A stretch of DNA of 64,000 bases from Microlunatus sagamiharensis. Lineage in GTDB: Bacteria; Actinomycetota; Actinomycetes; Propionibacteriales; Propionibacteriaceae. Under the pieces are notes generated by a model. It made no database searches. It was not told the DNA's origin and saw nothing but the letters and a program-made list of their open reading frames with translations. Shown in pieces: positions 1 to 12,276 of this stretch (positions are counted from its first letter, which is position 1; every line of letters begins with the position of its first letter). The stretch lies in assembly GCF_900105785.1 (NCBI RefSeq), contig NZ_LT629799.1, positions 1,302,001 through 1,366,000 of the forward strand. Reading direction: 5' to 3'. A program made the translations under genes and the position numbers.

Positions 1-860
1 CGGTCCCGGTGCCCGGGTCGGACGTGGACGACGGTCTCGGCTGGCGCACCAGGATGCGCTACCACGCCGACGCCGGCGGCCGGTCCGGCCTGCGGCGGCA
101 CCGCTCGCACGACCTGGTGGTCGTGCCCGACGGCGGCTGCCCGATCGCCTCGCCGCGCACGCCGGCCGTGGTCGACCGGTCCTGGCCGGCCGGGGCCGAG
201 CTCGTCGCCGCGGGGACGCCGACCGGGTCCGCGCTGCTCGTCGCGGGCACCGGGCCGGAGACCACCGGCGACGCGACGCCCGAGGGCGGGTTGACCGAGG
301 TCGTGCGCGGACGGGCGTACGCGGTCCCGCCCGACGGCTTCTGGCAGGTCCACCCCGCCGCGGCCGACGTGCTCGTCGGCGCCGTGCTCGACGGTCTGCA
401 GCCGCGGGCGGGGGAGCGCGCGTTCGACCTCTACGGCGGCGTCGGGCTCTTCGCCGGCGCGCTGGCCGACGCCGGCTGCCAGGTCTGGGGGCTCGAGTCG
501 GGCCGCGCCGCCGTCGCCGCCGCCCGACGGAACCTCGTCGACGCCGGCAAGCGGGCCCGCTTCACCGCCGACCGCGTGGAGCGCGGGCTCGCCCGGCTGC
601 CCGGCGTGGTCGACCTCGTCGTCCTCGACCCGCCGCGCACCGGTGCCGGTGCCCAGGTGGTGCGCGACGTCCTGGCGCGGCGGCCGCGCGCGGTCGCGTA
701 CGTGGCCTGCGACCCGGCCGCCCTGGCCCGTGACCTGGCCACGGCGGCGAAGCACGGCTACGAGGCGACGAGCATCCGCGGCTTCGACCTGTTCCCGATG
801 ACCCAGCACGTGGAGTGCGTGGCGATTCTTTCTGCCTCCGCTTCGCTGCGGCGCGCCTGA
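1..860 (+). CDS. Class I SAM-dependent RNA methyltransferase, TrmA/RlmD family (5' end outside window)
   Basis: This is the C-terminal part of an RNA uracil-C5 methyltransferase; the frame is open to the window edge, so the N-terminal TRAM/central part is missing. SAM motif I ([12 protein letters not shown]) lies near nt 424-459, the DPPR motif near 627-640, and the catalytic-cysteine region ([13 protein letters not shown]) near 697-738. The family methylates a uracil in tRNA or 23S rRNA through a covalent Cys adduct. The last ten or so residues (SASASLRRA) come from a GC-rich direct repeat that runs past the stop, so the C-terminus looks extended by repeat sequence. The target RNA cannot be decided from this fragment. 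Confidence 0.88.
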   Translation, partial: VPVPGSDVDDGLGWRTRMRYHADAGGRSGLRRHRSHDLVVVPDGGCPIASPRTPAVVDRSWPAGAELVAAGTPTGSALLVAGTGPETTGDATPEGGLTEVVRGRAYAVPPDGFWQVHPAAADVLVGAVLDGLQPRAGERAFDLYGGVGLFAGALADAGCQVWGLESGRAAVAAARRNLVDAGKRARFTADRVERGLARLPGVVDLVVLDPPRTGAGAQVVRDVLARRPRAVAYVACDPAALARDLATAAKHGYEATSIRGFDLFPMTQHVECVAILSASASLRRA

Positions 861-895
861 CGCTGCGCTGTCGGCCTCCGCTCCGCTCCGGCGCG
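834..895. repeat. Direct repeat pair across the methyltransferase stop codon
   Basis: Two 22-base copies of GCCTCCGCTYCGCTSCGGCGCG sit at 834-855 and 874-895, 40 bases apart. The first encodes the methyltransferase tail and the second is intergenic. Each can fold weakly (CCGC/GCGG). The rest of 861-1125 shows no gene; it holds the acnA promoter. Confidence 0.5.
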
Positions 896-1085
896 TCCCG
901 CGCTCTGGCCCGATGCCTTCCTCCTCGCGGGCGGACGGAAAGACGTGTCCGCCCACTCGTCGTCCAGGCACCGGCGCGCGGGACGGCGGTGGTCGGGGTC
1001 CTCGTGGTCAGGCGACCCTTACCCGCCGGTCCGAGGCCGGGTGGGGGAGGCTGGTCGCACGACCAGGACGCTGGTCCGTGCGTGA

Positions 1086-1103
1086 TATCTTGACGTCAAG
1101 ATA
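1086..1103. promoter_or_regulatory. Perfect 18-bp palindrome in the acnA promoter
   Basis: TATCTTGACGTCAAGATA is a perfect inverted repeat ending 22 bases before the acnA start codon. It overlaps a possible -10 hexamer (GATACT, 1100-1105) and lies just upstream of the Shine-Dalgarno stretch, an ideal place for a repressor. The binding protein is not identified here; no regulator gene is adjacent. Confidence 0.65.
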
Positions 1104-1125
1104 CTTTGCGAGGCGAGGAGGCCGG

Positions 1126-3972
<2,847 letters not shown>

Positions 3973-3989
3973 GCCTCGACTCTCCGTCC

Positions 3990-4023
3990 GACGGCCGGTC
4001 ACCCGCGAGGGTGGCCGGCCGTC
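3990..4023. terminator. Bidirectional terminator between acnA and the HIT gene
   Basis: A 15-bp stem (GACGGCCGGTCACCC with GGGTGGCCGGCCGTC, one G-T pair) closes a GCGA tetraloop. It sits between convergent genes and lacks a long T-run, as is usual in GC-rich actinobacteria. Confidence 0.8.
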
Positions 4024-4047
4024 GGCGTCTCCAGGGCCGGTCGGAGG

Positions 4048-4500
4048 TCACCCGGCCGCGAGCGCCTCGCGCAGCAGCGTCCCGTACGCGGCCCGCTCGC
4101 CCTCGGCGTAGCGCTTGCGGGGCCAGAAGAAGCCGCGCAGCCCGTCGCCCTTGGTTCGCGGCACCACGTGCACGTGGAGGTGGTGGACGGACTGGCTGAC
4201 GACGTTGTTGACCGCGACGAAGGTGCCCTGGGCGCCGAGCGCGGCCTCCTGCGCGCGGGCCACCCGTTGCGCCGCCGTCAGCAGCGGGGCCATCCCGTCC
4301 ACGGGCAGGTCGAGCAGCGTGTCCGCGTGCCGCACCGGGCACACGAGCGTGTGGCCGAGGAAGAGCGGATGGATGTCGAGGAAGGCGACCACGTCGTCGG
4401 TGCGCAGGACGACCTCGGCCTCGAGGGTGCCCCGCACCACCTGGCAGACGACGTCGTCGTGCTCGTCGGCGCCTGTCACCTCCAGCGGGGCCGGCGTCAC
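4048..4500 (-). CDS. HIT family nucleotide-binding protein
   Basis: A 150-residue histidine-triad protein. The family hydrolyses or transfers nucleotidyl groups from substrates such as AMP-lysine or dinucleoside polyphosphates. The triad HLHVHVVP lies near residue 108. GTG 4500 overlaps the TGA of the upstream oxidoreductase in a GTGA junction, so the two are translationally coupled. The exact substrate cannot be told from sequence. Confidence 0.92.
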   Translation of the reverse strand: MTPAPLEVTGADEHDDVVCQVVRGTLEAEVVLRTDDVVAFLDIHPLFLGHTLVCPVRHADTLLDLPVDGMAPLLTAAQRVARAQEAALGAQGTFVAVNNVVSQSVHHLHVHVVPRTKGDGLRGFFWPRKRYAEGERAAYGTLLREALAAG

Positions 4501-5540
4501 GCGGAGGCCACGGTGCCGTGGCGCCGCGGCATCCCGGCCGCGTCGTAGACCGCGTCGACCAGGGCCATGCTGGCGACCGCGTCGTCGGCGCCGCTGCGCA
4601 TCGGGGTGCCCTCGCGCACGAGGCGGACGAAGGCCTCGAGCATGTGGCTGTAGCTGCTGCGCACGCCCGTGCGCTCCACCACCGGGTCGGTCCCGACGCG
4701 GGTGACGACGACGCGGTCGTCCTGCTGCGGCTTGACGAAGTTCGGCGCGTACGCCTCGCCGCGGGTGCCGACGAGGCGCAGCGAGAAGTCGACGTCGTGG
4801 TGGGTCATGCTCGACTCGACCCGGGCGGGGACGCCGTCGGGCAGCTCGAGGTCGGCGCTCATCCAGGCGTCGACACCCGGGTGGTCGGGGTGCTCGCCGC
4901 CGACCGCCCGCAGCACCCGGGGCTCCCCGCCGCGCAGGTCGGCCAGGTCGCGCACGGCGCGCAGGGCGTAGCAGCCGACGTCCATGACCCCGCCGCCGGC
5001 GAGGTCGGCCGACCAGCGCGGGTCGTCCGGCGCGGGCGGCGGCATCAGCATCCGGGCCTCGACCAGCTGCAGGTCGCCGATCTCGCCGGACTGCGCCAGC
5101 TCCAGCATGCGGGCCGTCAGCGGGTGGTAGAGCTGGTGGAACGCCTCGACCACGGGCACACCGGCCCGTGCCGCCGCGTCGCGCACCTCGCGGGCCTGCG
5201 CCGCGTCGTCGGCGAAGGGCTTCTCGGTCAGCACCGGCTTGCCGGCGGCGACCGCGGCCAGGTTCCACGGCCCGTGCAGGGCGTTGGCCAGGGGGTTGTA
5301 GACGGCCTCGACCTCCGGGTCGTCGACGAGGGCCTGGTAGTCGGCGACCACGCGCTCGACGCCGTGGCGCCCGGCGAACGTACGGGCCCGCTCCTCCGAC
5401 CGAGCGGCGACGGCGACGAGGCGGACGCCGAGCTCGTGCGCGGGGCGCACGACCGCCTCCTCGCTGATCCGGGCGGCCCCCAGCAGACCGAGCCGCAGCG
5501 GCTCCGACGAGGCCGAGGGGGACGATGTGGACGTGGTCAC
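4497..5540 (-). CDS. Gfo/Idh/MocA family oxidoreductase
   Basis: A 347-residue NAD(P)-dependent dehydrogenase. The N-terminal Rossmann fold starts with LRLGLLGAARISE, and EKPFADD contains the EKP signature of the family. The C-terminal part is the usual alpha/beta substrate domain. GTG 5540 was chosen because AGGAG lies seven bases upstream, although the frame stays open to 5639. The gene is divergent from the SOS-box gene, so the LexA site at 5630-5649 lies about 90 bases upstream. The sugar or cyclitol substrate is unknown. Confidence 0.88.
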   Translation of the reverse strand: MTTSTSSPSASSEPLRLGLLGAARISEEAVVRPAHELGVRLVAVAARSEERARTFAGRHGVERVVADYQALVDDPEVEAVYNPLANALHGPWNLAAVAAGKPVLTEKPFADDAAQAREVRDAAARAGVPVVEAFHQLYHPLTARMLELAQSGEIGDLQLVEARMLMPPPAPDDPRWSADLAGGGVMDVGCYALRAVRDLADLRGGEPRVLRAVGGEHPDHPGVDAWMSADLELPDGVPARVESSMTHHDVDFSLRLVGTRGEAYAPNFVKPQQDDRVVVTRVGTDPVVERTGVRSSYSHMLEAFVRLVREGTPMRSGADDAVASMALVDAVYDAAGMPRRHGTVASA

Positions 5541-5629
5541 GAGGTGGCTCCTGAGGACGGGGGACCGGTACGCGAGGACCGTACCGGCCCGGTCCGACAC
5601 CGAGACGGGCGCGTCGACCGGCCCTTGTG

Positions 5630-5649
5630 TATCGAACACGTGTTCGATA
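5630..5649. promoter_or_regulatory. LexA SOS box
   Basis: TATCGAACACGTGTTCGATA is a perfect 20-bp palindrome holding the actinobacterial/Bacillus-type SOS consensus CGAAC-N4-GTTCG. It fills the spacer between a candidate -35 (TTGTGT, 5625-5630) and -10 (TAACGT, 5648-5653). LexA bound here would block the promoter of the gene at 5660. Confidence 0.85.
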
Positions 5650-5659
5650 ACGTCGAACC

Positions 5660-6031
5660 ATGACGACGCTGGTGGTGCCTCCCGGGTGGCCCGAGACCGT
5701 GCGGCCTCCCGGAGCGCCGGACTGGGAGCGGACGGCGACCGCCTACCTGCTCGACTGCTGCCCGCCCGACTTCCGCGGCTACCGCGTGCTCCGGCACCAC
5801 CCGCTCGTGCTGGCGCAGTTCGCCGAGCAGTTCGTCGAGGGGCAGTGCCGCGCGGTGCAGGAGGGCCTGGCCGCCGTGCGCACGACGCTCAAGGGGGAGG
5901 TGCGCCCCGACGTCGTCGAGACCGCGGCGGAGATCTGGCTCGAGCAGGGCGCCGCGCTCGTGCGCACCCGGCGCGCGGTCGGGTTGATCGCGCAGGCGCT
6001 GCGCGGCCGCACCTTCCTGGCCCGGCTGTGA
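5660..6031 (+). CDS. SOS-regulated small protein of unknown function
   Basis: A 123-residue, mostly helical protein with Trp/Pro/Arg-rich N-terminus (VPPGWPETVRPPGAPDWER), two adjacent Cys near residue 32, and no signal peptide or membrane segment. I cannot assign a domain. The promoter has a 17-bp spacer occupied by a LexA box, and the -10 hexamer ends six bases before ATG 5660, so the transcript is probably leaderless and damage-inducible. Such position suggests a DNA-damage role (repair accessory or checkpoint), but this is inference. It lies between the Gfo/Idh gene and dxs. Confidence 0.8.
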   Translation: MTTLVVPPGWPETVRPPGAPDWERTATAYLLDCCPPDFRGYRVLRHHPLVLAQFAEQFVEGQCRAVQEGLAAVRTTLKGEVRPDVVETAAEIWLEQGAALVRTRRAVGLIAQALRGRTFLARL

Positions 6032-6166
6032 CGGCTCCCCGGGCGCGCCGCCTGCACGCCGGTGCCGCCCGGTGGCTGGCGCGGCTGGTCTGCCGGGTGG
6101 CCGGTATCACCGGCACCCCGGGCGTGGAGGGGCGGGGCCTGCCGGTCCGGCCCCTATCCTGGGAGC

Positions 6167-8086
6167 ATGGTGACCGCCTCCGACGGCCTGCTGCGTCAGG
6201 TCCAGAGCCCGGCGGACCTCAAGGCCCTCGACGAGGCGCAGCTGCCGCAGCTGGCGGCCGAGATCCGTGCCTTCCTGATCGAGAACGTGAGCCGCACCGG
6301 CGGCCACCTGGGGCCCAACCTCGGGGTCGTGGAGCTCACGATCGCGCTGCACCGGGCCTTCGACTCGCCGAGCGACCCGATCGTCTTCGACACCGGTCAC
6401 CAGAGCTACGTCCACAAGATCCTGACCGGGCGCCAGGACGCCTTCCCGTCCCTGCGGCAGAAGGGCGGCCTCTCGGGCTACCCGAGCCGGGCGGAGTCCG
6501 AGCACGACTGGGTGGAGAACAGCCACGCCTCGACGGCGCTGTCGTACGCCGACGGGCTGGCCAAGGCGATCCGCCTGCAGCACCGGTCCGGGACGGTCCT
6601 CGCGGTCGTCGGTGACGGTTCGCTGACCGGGGGCATGGCCTGGGAGGCGCTGAACAACATCGCCGAGTCGACCGACCTGCCGCTGGTCGTGCTCGTCAAC
6701 GACAACGGACGCTCCTACACCCCGACCGTGGGGGGTCTGGCCAAGCACCTGACCAGCCTGCGCACCGACCGACGCTACGAGCAGGTGCTCGACATGGTCA
6801 AGCGCGGCGTCAGCAAGGCCCCCGTGATCGGCAGCACCGCGTACGACGTCCTGCACGGGGTCAAGAGCGGGCTCAAGGACGTGCTGGCGCCGCAGGGGCT
6901 CTTCGCCGACCTCGGGCTGAAGTACGTCGGCCCGGTCGACGGGCACGACGTCGTCGCCGTCGAGCAGGCGCTGACGCAGGCCAAGCAGTTCGGCGGACCG
7001 GTCCTGGTGCACTGCCTGACCCGCAAGGGCAACGGCTTCGAGGCCGCGGAGGCCCACGAGGAGGACCGCTTCCACGCGGTCGGCAAGATCGACGCGGTGA
7101 CGGGCCGCCCGCTCGGCGCCCCGGGTCCGCAGACGTGGACCGACGTCTTCTCCGAGGAGCTGGTGCGCCTGGGCGCGCGCGACGAGCGGATCGTCGCCAT
7201 CACGGCGGCGATGACCTACCCGACCGGGCTGCACCGCTTCGCGGCGGCCTTCCCCGACCGGTTCTTCGACGTCGGCATCGCCGAGCAGCACGCGGTCACC
7301 TCCGCCGCGGGCATGGCCATGCAGGGCCTGCACCCGGTCGTGGCGGTCTACGCGACCTTCCTCAACCGCGCCTTCGACCAGCTGCTGCTCGACGTCGCCA
7401 TGCACCGCTGCGGCGTCACCTTCGTGCTCGACCGGGCCGGCGTCACCGGGCCGGACGGCGCGAGCCACCACGGCATGTGGGACATGTCGCTGGCCCAGCT
7501 CGTGCCCGGCCTGCGCCTGGCCGCGCCGCGCGACGCCCCCCGCCTGCGGGAGGCGCTCGACGTCGCCGTGCAGGTCGACGACGCCCCGACCGTCGTGCGC
7601 TACTCCAAGGAGGCCGTGCCCGACGACATCCCCGCCGTCGAGGTGGTCGACGGCCTCGACGTGCTGCTGCGCGCCGACACCGCCCCGCCGCGCGTGCTGG
7701 TCGTCGGCTTCGGCCAGCTCGTCGGCACCGCCCTCGAGGTCGGGCGCCGCCTGGTCGACCACGGGGTCGGCGTGACGGTCGTCGACCCGGTCTGGGCCCT
7801 GCCGGTGAACCCCGCCCTGCTGCGGCTCGCCGGAGAGCACGAGCTGGTCGTGACCGTCGAGGACAACGGCGTGGTCGGGGGCTGCGGCGCCCGCCTGGCG
7901 CAGGAGCTGCGCCGCGCCGGCGTGTCCACCCCGCTGCGCGAGTTCGGCGTCGAGCAGGAGTTCCTCGAGCACGGCGCCCGTGGCGAGCTGCTCGCCCAGC
8001 TCGGCCTCGCGCCGCAGGACATCGCCCGGACCGTCGTCGAGGCGATCGTGGCGCAGGAGTCCGACGTGGAGACCGCGCGCCACTGA
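6167..8086 (+). CDS. dxs: 1-deoxy-D-xylulose-5-phosphate synthase
   Basis: The first enzyme of the MEP isoprenoid pathway: a thiamine-diphosphate transketolase-like enzyme joining pyruvate and glyceraldehyde 3-phosphate. The protein has 639 residues, normal for the family. The TPP motif begins GDGSLTGG at residue 149 and ends at the Asn of LVNDNGRS. The pyrimidine-binding domain (AMTYPTGL...GIAEQHAVT) and a transketolase C-terminal domain follow. TATCCT at 6155-6160 ends six bases before ATG 6167, so translation may be leaderless; GGGAG just before ATG is too close to be a normal ribosome site. Confidence 0.97.
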   Translation: MVTASDGLLRQVQSPADLKALDEAQLPQLAAEIRAFLIENVSRTGGHLGPNLGVVELTIALHRAFDSPSDPIVFDTGHQSYVHKILTGRQDAFPSLRQKGGLSGYPSRAESEHDWVENSHASTALSYADGLAKAIRLQHRSGTVLAVVGDGSLTGGMAWEALNNIAESTDLPLVVLVNDNGRSYTPTVGGLAKHLTSLRTDRRYEQVLDMVKRGVSKAPVIGSTAYDVLHGVKSGLKDVLAPQGLFADLGLKYVGPVDGHDVVAVEQALTQAKQFGGPVLVHCLTRKGNGFEAAEAHEEDRFHAVGKIDAVTGRPLGAPGPQTWTDVFSEELVRLGARDERIVAITAAMTYPTGLHRFAAAFPDRFFDVGIAEQHAVTSAAGMAMQGLHPVVAVYATFLNRAFDQLLLDVAMHRCGVTFVLDRAGVTGPDGASHHGMWDMSLAQLVPGLRLAAPRDAPRLREALDVAVQVDDAPTVVRYSKEAVPDDIPAVEVVDGLDVLLRADTAPPRVLVVGFGQLVGTALEVGRRLVDHGVGVTVVDPVWALPVNPALLRLAGEHELVVTVEDNGVVGGCGARLAQELRRAGVSTPLREFGVEQEFLEHGARGELLAQLGLAPQDIARTVVEAIVAQESDVETARH

Positions 8087-8157
8087 CGGTCGGCACCGAC
8101 GTTCGGCGTGGTCCCGTCAGGAGGAATAGCCGACCTATCGGCCCGGTTGTCGAAGGC

Positions 8158-8835
8158 ATGACCACGATCGGACTCATCGGCAGCGGAAACATCGGCAGCG
8201 CGGTCGCGCACCTGGCGGTCGACGCCGGCTACGACGTCGTCGTCTCGAACTCCCGGGGGCCCGAGACGCTCTCCGACCTCGCCTCCTCCCTCGGCGAGAA
8301 GGCGCGCGCCGGGACCACCCAGGACGCGGCGCAGGGCGACCTCGTCGTGCTGACGATCCCGCTGGGCAAGGTGGACTCACTGCCCGCCGACCTGCTCGAC
8401 GGCAAGGTCGTCATCGACACCTGCAACTACTACCCGCAGCGTGACGGGCGCATCGACGCCCTCGAGGACGGCAGCGCCACCACGACCGGTCTGGTGCAGG
8501 CCCACTTCCCGGGTGCCCGGGTCGTCAAGGCGTTCAACAACATCTACTCCGCGCACCTCGACTCGATGCAGCGTCCGGCCGGCGACCCCGACCGCAACAC
8601 GCTGATGATCGCCGGGGACGACGCCGACGCCAAGGCCCAGGTGACCGCGTTCATCGAGGCCATCGGCTACGACGTCTTCGACACCGGCAGCACGGTCGAC
8701 AGCTGGCGCTTCCAGCGCGACCAGGCGGCGTACGCGAACGCCTACGCCGAGGGCGGGGACTTCGAGCGGCCGGTCACCCGGAACCGCGACCAGCTGCAGG
8801 CGCTGCTCGACCAGGCGGACCCCAGCATCCACTGA
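8158..8835 (+). CDS. NADPH-dependent F420 reductase-like / NAD(P)-binding protein
   Basis: A 225-residue Rossmann protein starting MTTIGLIGSGNIGSAVA, a GxGxxG nucleotide site, and continuing with features of the short F420:NADP reductase/NAD-binding family (VVVSNSRGPETL, KAFNNIYSAHL). It may reduce F420 or a small metabolite with NADPH; the F420 assignment is by family resemblance only. It is convergent with the fadB-type gene across a strong terminator. Confidence 0.8.
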   Translation: MTTIGLIGSGNIGSAVAHLAVDAGYDVVVSNSRGPETLSDLASSLGEKARAGTTQDAAQGDLVVLTIPLGKVDSLPADLLDGKVVIDTCNYYPQRDGRIDALEDGSATTTGLVQAHFPGARVVKAFNNIYSAHLDSMQRPAGDPDRNTLMIAGDDADAKAQVTAFIEAIGYDVFDTGSTVDSWRFQRDQAAYANAYAEGGDFERPVTRNRDQLQALLDQADPSIH

Positions 8836-8854
8836 GGCCCTAGGGCCGGTGACG

Positions 8855-8890
8855 ACGACGAGGCGGTGGCTGCGGCCACCGCCTCGTCGT
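8855..8890. terminator. Bidirectional terminator
   Basis: A perfect 16-bp stem (ACGACGAGGCGGTGGC pairing with its complement) closes a TGCG tetraloop between the convergent genes ending at 8835 and 8903. Confidence 0.9.
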
Positions 8891-8902
8891 GCTCCCAGGG
8901 TG

Positions 8903-11041
8903 CTACGCGGGGACGCTCGCGACGCCCGCCGGCAGGAACCGCCGGCCGAGCACCCGCTCGGAGTAGCCCTCGCGGTCGAGGTAGGGCGTGATCCCGCCCA
9001 GGTGGAAGGGCCAGCCGGCGCCCAGGACCAGGCACAGGTCGACGTCCATCGGCGCCGCCACGACCTTCTCCGCGAGCATTGAGCCGACCTCCTCGGTCAC
9101 CGCCGTCAGCACCCGGTCGCGCACCTGCTCGGCCGTGCTGGGGGAGTCGCCGACCCTCATCAGCGCGCTGACCTCGTCGGAGACGTACGGCGTGCCGTCC
9201 GGCCGCCAGTCGTACAGCCCGGGGCGACGGGCCTCGACCAGCGCCCGCAGGTTCGGCGACACGACGAACCGCTCACCCAGGCCGTCGTGCAGCGTCTCGG
9301 CCACGTGCAGGGCGACGGCGGGGCCGACGAGCTGCAGCAGCGTGAAGGTCGACATCGGCAGCCCGAGCGGCTTCAGGGCGGCGTCGGCGACCTCGACCGG
9401 CGTGCCCTCGTCGACCGCCCCCATGACCTCGCCCATGAAGCGCAGCAGGACGCGGTTGACGACGAAGCCGTACGCGTCGGCGACCAGCACGGCGTTCTTC
9501 TTCAGCGCCTTGGCCGTGGCGAGCGCGGTGGCGACCGAGGCGTCGTCGGTGGCCGGGGCGCGCACGACCTCGACCAGCGGCAGCACCGCGACGGGGTTGA
9601 AGAAGTGGAACCCGACCACGCGCTCGGGGTGCTCCAGGCCCTCGGCCATCGCCGCCACCGACAGCGACGACGTGTTCGTGGCCAGCACCGCCTCCGGGCC
9701 GACGTGGCGCTCGAGCGCCCCGAACACCTGCCGCTTGACCTCGAGCTCCTCGAAGACGGCCTCGATGACGAAGTCGCAGTCGGCGTAGTCGGCGAGGTCG
9801 GTCGTGCCGCTGACCAGGGCGTGCAGCCGGTTGGCCTCGTCGGGGCCGATCCGGCGCTTGCCCGCGAGCCGGTCGATCTCGCCGTGGATCCCGGCCACGC
9901 CGCGCTCCACCCGCGCCTGGTCGACGTCGGAGATGACGACGGGCACGCGCAGCCGGCGCAGGAACAGCACCGCCAGCTGCGTGGCCATCAGCCCGGCGCC
10001 GACCACGCCCACCTTGCCGACCTTGCGGGCCAGCGCCGTGTCCGGTGCGCCGGCGGGCTTGCGGGCCCGCTTCTGGACGAGGTCGAAGGCGTAGAGGCCC
10101 GAGCGCAGCTCCGGCGACATGATCAGGTCGGCGAGGGTCTCGTCCTCGGCGGCGAAGACCTCGTAGCGGTCGGCAGTCTTCGCCATCGCCACGAGGTCGA
10201 GCGCGCGGTAGGGCGCGGGAGCCGCCCCGGACACCTTCGCGTCGGCCACCTCGCGGCCGTGGGCGACAGCCGCGTCCCAGGCCTCGCCGCGGTCCGGCTC
10301 GGGCCGCTCGACGACGACGGCGCCGGTGACCACGCGGGCGGCCCAGTCGAGCGAGCGCTCGAGGAAGTCCGCGCCCTCGAACATCGCGTCGGCGATGCCC
10401 AGCGCGGCGTACTGCGGGCCGGTGAGCATACGGTTCTGGCTGAGCGGGTTGTCGATGATCACGCCGACCGCGCGCTCGGCGCCGACGAGGTTCGGCAGCA
10501 GGTAGCAGCCGCCCCACGCCGGGACGATGCCCAGGAAGCACTCGGGCAGGGCCAGGCCGGCCGCGGCCGCCGAGACGGTGCGGTGGTGGGCGTGCAGCGC
10601 CAGCTCGAAGCCGCCGCCGAGCGCGAGCCCGTTGACGAAGACGAAGGTCGGGACGCCCGCGGTGTGCAGCCGGTCGAAGACCGCGTGACCGATCCGGGCG
10701 ATGGCCAGGGCCTGCTCGCGGTCGGTCATCCGCGGGATGGCCGAGAGGTCGGCCCCCGCGGCGAGGATGAACGGCTTGCCGCTGACCGCGACGGCCGCGA
10801 CGTCGTCGCGCCCGAGGGCGGCGTCGAGCGCGGCGTCCAGCTCCGCCAGCCCGCGCGCCCCGAAGGAGTTCGGGCGGGTGTGGTCCATCCCGTTGTCGAG
10901 GGTGATCAGCACCGCCGTGCCCGCCCCGTGGGGCAGCACGACGTCGCGGCTGAGCGCGTGGGTCACGACCTCGTCGGGCGCTCCGGCGGCCGTCGCCTCG
11001 ATCAGCGCGGCGAGCTCGGCGCCCTGCAGCAGGGCGCTCAC
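8903..11041 (-). CDS. fadB: Fatty-acid oxidation multifunctional enzyme (enoyl-CoA hydratase / 3-hydroxyacyl-CoA dehydrogenase)
   Basis: It performs the hydratase and NAD-dependent dehydrogenase steps of beta-oxidation. In its 712 residues the N-terminal crotonase domain (GLALGGGFELALHAHH, oxyanion loop near residue 145) is followed from about residue 345 by a 3-hydroxyacyl-CoA dehydrogenase Rossmann domain (VGVVGAGLMATQ) and the HNP-type signature GFHFFNPVAVLPLVEVV. GTG 11041 overlaps the thiolase TGA in a GTGA junction, so FadA and FadB are co-translated and probably form the trifunctional complex. Confidence 0.94.
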   Translation of the reverse strand: MSALLQGAELAALIEATAAGAPDEVVTHALSRDVVLPHGAGTAVLITLDNGMDHTRPNSFGARGLAELDAALDAALGRDDVAAVAVSGKPFILAAGADLSAIPRMTDREQALAIARIGHAVFDRLHTAGVPTFVFVNGLALGGGFELALHAHHRTVSAAAAGLALPECFLGIVPAWGGCYLLPNLVGAERAVGVIIDNPLSQNRMLTGPQYAALGIADAMFEGADFLERSLDWAARVVTGAVVVERPEPDRGEAWDAAVAHGREVADAKVSGAAPAPYRALDLVAMAKTADRYEVFAAEDETLADLIMSPELRSGLYAFDLVQKRARKPAGAPDTALARKVGKVGVVGAGLMATQLAVLFLRRLRVPVVISDVDQARVERGVAGIHGEIDRLAGKRRIGPDEANRLHALVSGTTDLADYADCDFVIEAVFEELEVKRQVFGALERHVGPEAVLATNTSSLSVAAMAEGLEHPERVVGFHFFNPVAVLPLVEVVRAPATDDASVATALATAKALKKNAVLVADAYGFVVNRVLLRFMGEVMGAVDEGTPVEVADAALKPLGLPMSTFTLLQLVGPAVALHVAETLHDGLGERFVVSPNLRALVEARRPGLYDWRPDGTPYVSDEVSALMRVGDSPSTAEQVRDRVLTAVTEEVGSMLAEKVVAAPMDVDLCLVLGAGWPFHLGGITPYLDREGYSERVLGRRFLPAGVASVPA

Positions 11042-12267
11042 GCGGCAGCCCCGCTCGTCGCCGTGGCTGTCGTGCCCGTGCCGTCCCAGGCCGGGTTCTC
11101 CCACACCACGGTCCCGCCCATGCCCAGGCCGATGCACATCGTCGTGAGGCCGTAGCGGACCTCGGGGTGGTCGCGGAACGCGCGGGCCAGGTGGATCATC
11201 AGCCGCACGCCGGAGCTGGCCAGCGGGTGGCCGAGGGCGATGGCGCCGCCGTACGGGTTGACCCGCGGGTCCTCGGCGTCGACGCCGAAGTGGTCGAGGA
11301 AGGCGAGCACCTGGACCGCGAACGCCTCGTTGATCTCGATCGCGCCGATGTCCTCGATCGTCAGCCCGGCCTTGGCCAGCGCCTTCTCCGTGCTGGGCAC
11401 CGGGCCGACGCCCATGACCTCGGGGTCGACGCCGGCGAAGGCGTACGTGACGAGGCGCATGGCGACGGGCAGCCCGAGCTCGGTCGCGGTGTCCTCGGCG
11501 GCGACGAGGCACGCGGTGGCCCCGTCGTTGAGGCCCGCGGCGTTGCCCGCGGTGACCCGCCCGTGCGGGCGGAACGGGGTGCGCAGGCCGGCGAGCACCT
11601 CGGCGGTCGTCCCGGGCCGCGGCGGCTCGTCGGCCGAGGCCAGGCCCCAGCCCTGCTCCTGGCTGCGCAGCGCCACGCCGACCAGCGACTCCTGGATGAC
11701 GCCGTCGGCGTAGGCCTGCCCGACGCGCTGCTGGCTCATCGCCGCGTACGCGTCGGCGCGCTCGCGGGTGATGGCGGGGTAGCGGTCGTGGATGTTCTCG
11801 GCCGTCGCGCCCATGACCAGCGCGTCCGGCGCGACGAGCTTCTCTGCGACGAAGCGCGGGTTGACGTCGGCGTCGAAGCCCATGGGGTGGTGCGTCATGT
11901 GCTCGACCCCGCCGGCGATCGCGACGTCGTACGCACCGAAGGCGATGCCCGAGGCGACGGTGGTGACGGCGGTCATCGCGCCCGCGCACATCCGGTCGAT
12001 CGCGAAGCCCGGCACCGAGCGCGGCAGCCCGGCGAGCAGCGCGGTCGTGCGCCCCAGGGTCAGGCCCTGGTCACCGGTCTGCGTCGTGGCGGCGATGGCG
12101 ACGTCGTCGATCCGCTCCGGCGGCAGCTCGGGGTGCCGGCGCACCAGCTCCCGGATGCAGTTGACGACCAGGTCGTCGGCGCGGGTCTCGGCGTACATCG
12201 AGCCGGCCTTGCCGAATGGGGTGCGGACGCCGTCGACGAAGACGACATCTCGGGAGACGTGCGGCAT
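11038..12267 (-). CDS. fadA: Acetyl-CoA acyltransferase (thiolase)
   Basis: It catalyses the thiolytic last step of beta-oxidation. The 409-residue protein shows the nucleophilic Cys in DRMCAGAMT near residue 94, the NEAFAVQ motif, the His loop GGAIALGHPLASSG and the C-terminal Cys loop TMCIGLGMGG. TAATAT (12279-12274 on this strand) ends six bases before ATG 12267, so the mRNA is probably leaderless. The palindrome at 12277-12290 overlaps that -10 region and is a good repressor site, consistent with fatty-acid control. Confidence 0.96.
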   Translation of the reverse strand: MPHVSRDVVFVDGVRTPFGKAGSMYAETRADDLVVNCIRELVRRHPELPPERIDDVAIAATTQTGDQGLTLGRTTALLAGLPRSVPGFAIDRMCAGAMTAVTTVASGIAFGAYDVAIAGGVEHMTHHPMGFDADVNPRFVAEKLVAPDALVMGATAENIHDRYPAITRERADAYAAMSQQRVGQAYADGVIQESLVGVALRSQEQGWGLASADEPPRPGTTAEVLAGLRTPFRPHGRVTAGNAAGLNDGATACLVAAEDTATELGLPVAMRLVTYAFAGVDPEVMGVGPVPSTEKALAKAGLTIEDIGAIEINEAFAVQVLAFLDHFGVDAEDPRVNPYGGAIALGHPLASSGVRLMIHLARAFRDHPEVRYGLTTMCIGLGMGGTVVWENPAWDGTGTTATATSGAAA

Positions 12268-12276
12268 GGCCGCATA

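Noticed and set aside
5527-6615. Long plus-strand frame overlapping the SOS gene and dxs
   Set aside because: It is a shadow frame; the sequence between 6032 and 6166 has no start with a ribosome site or recognisable product.
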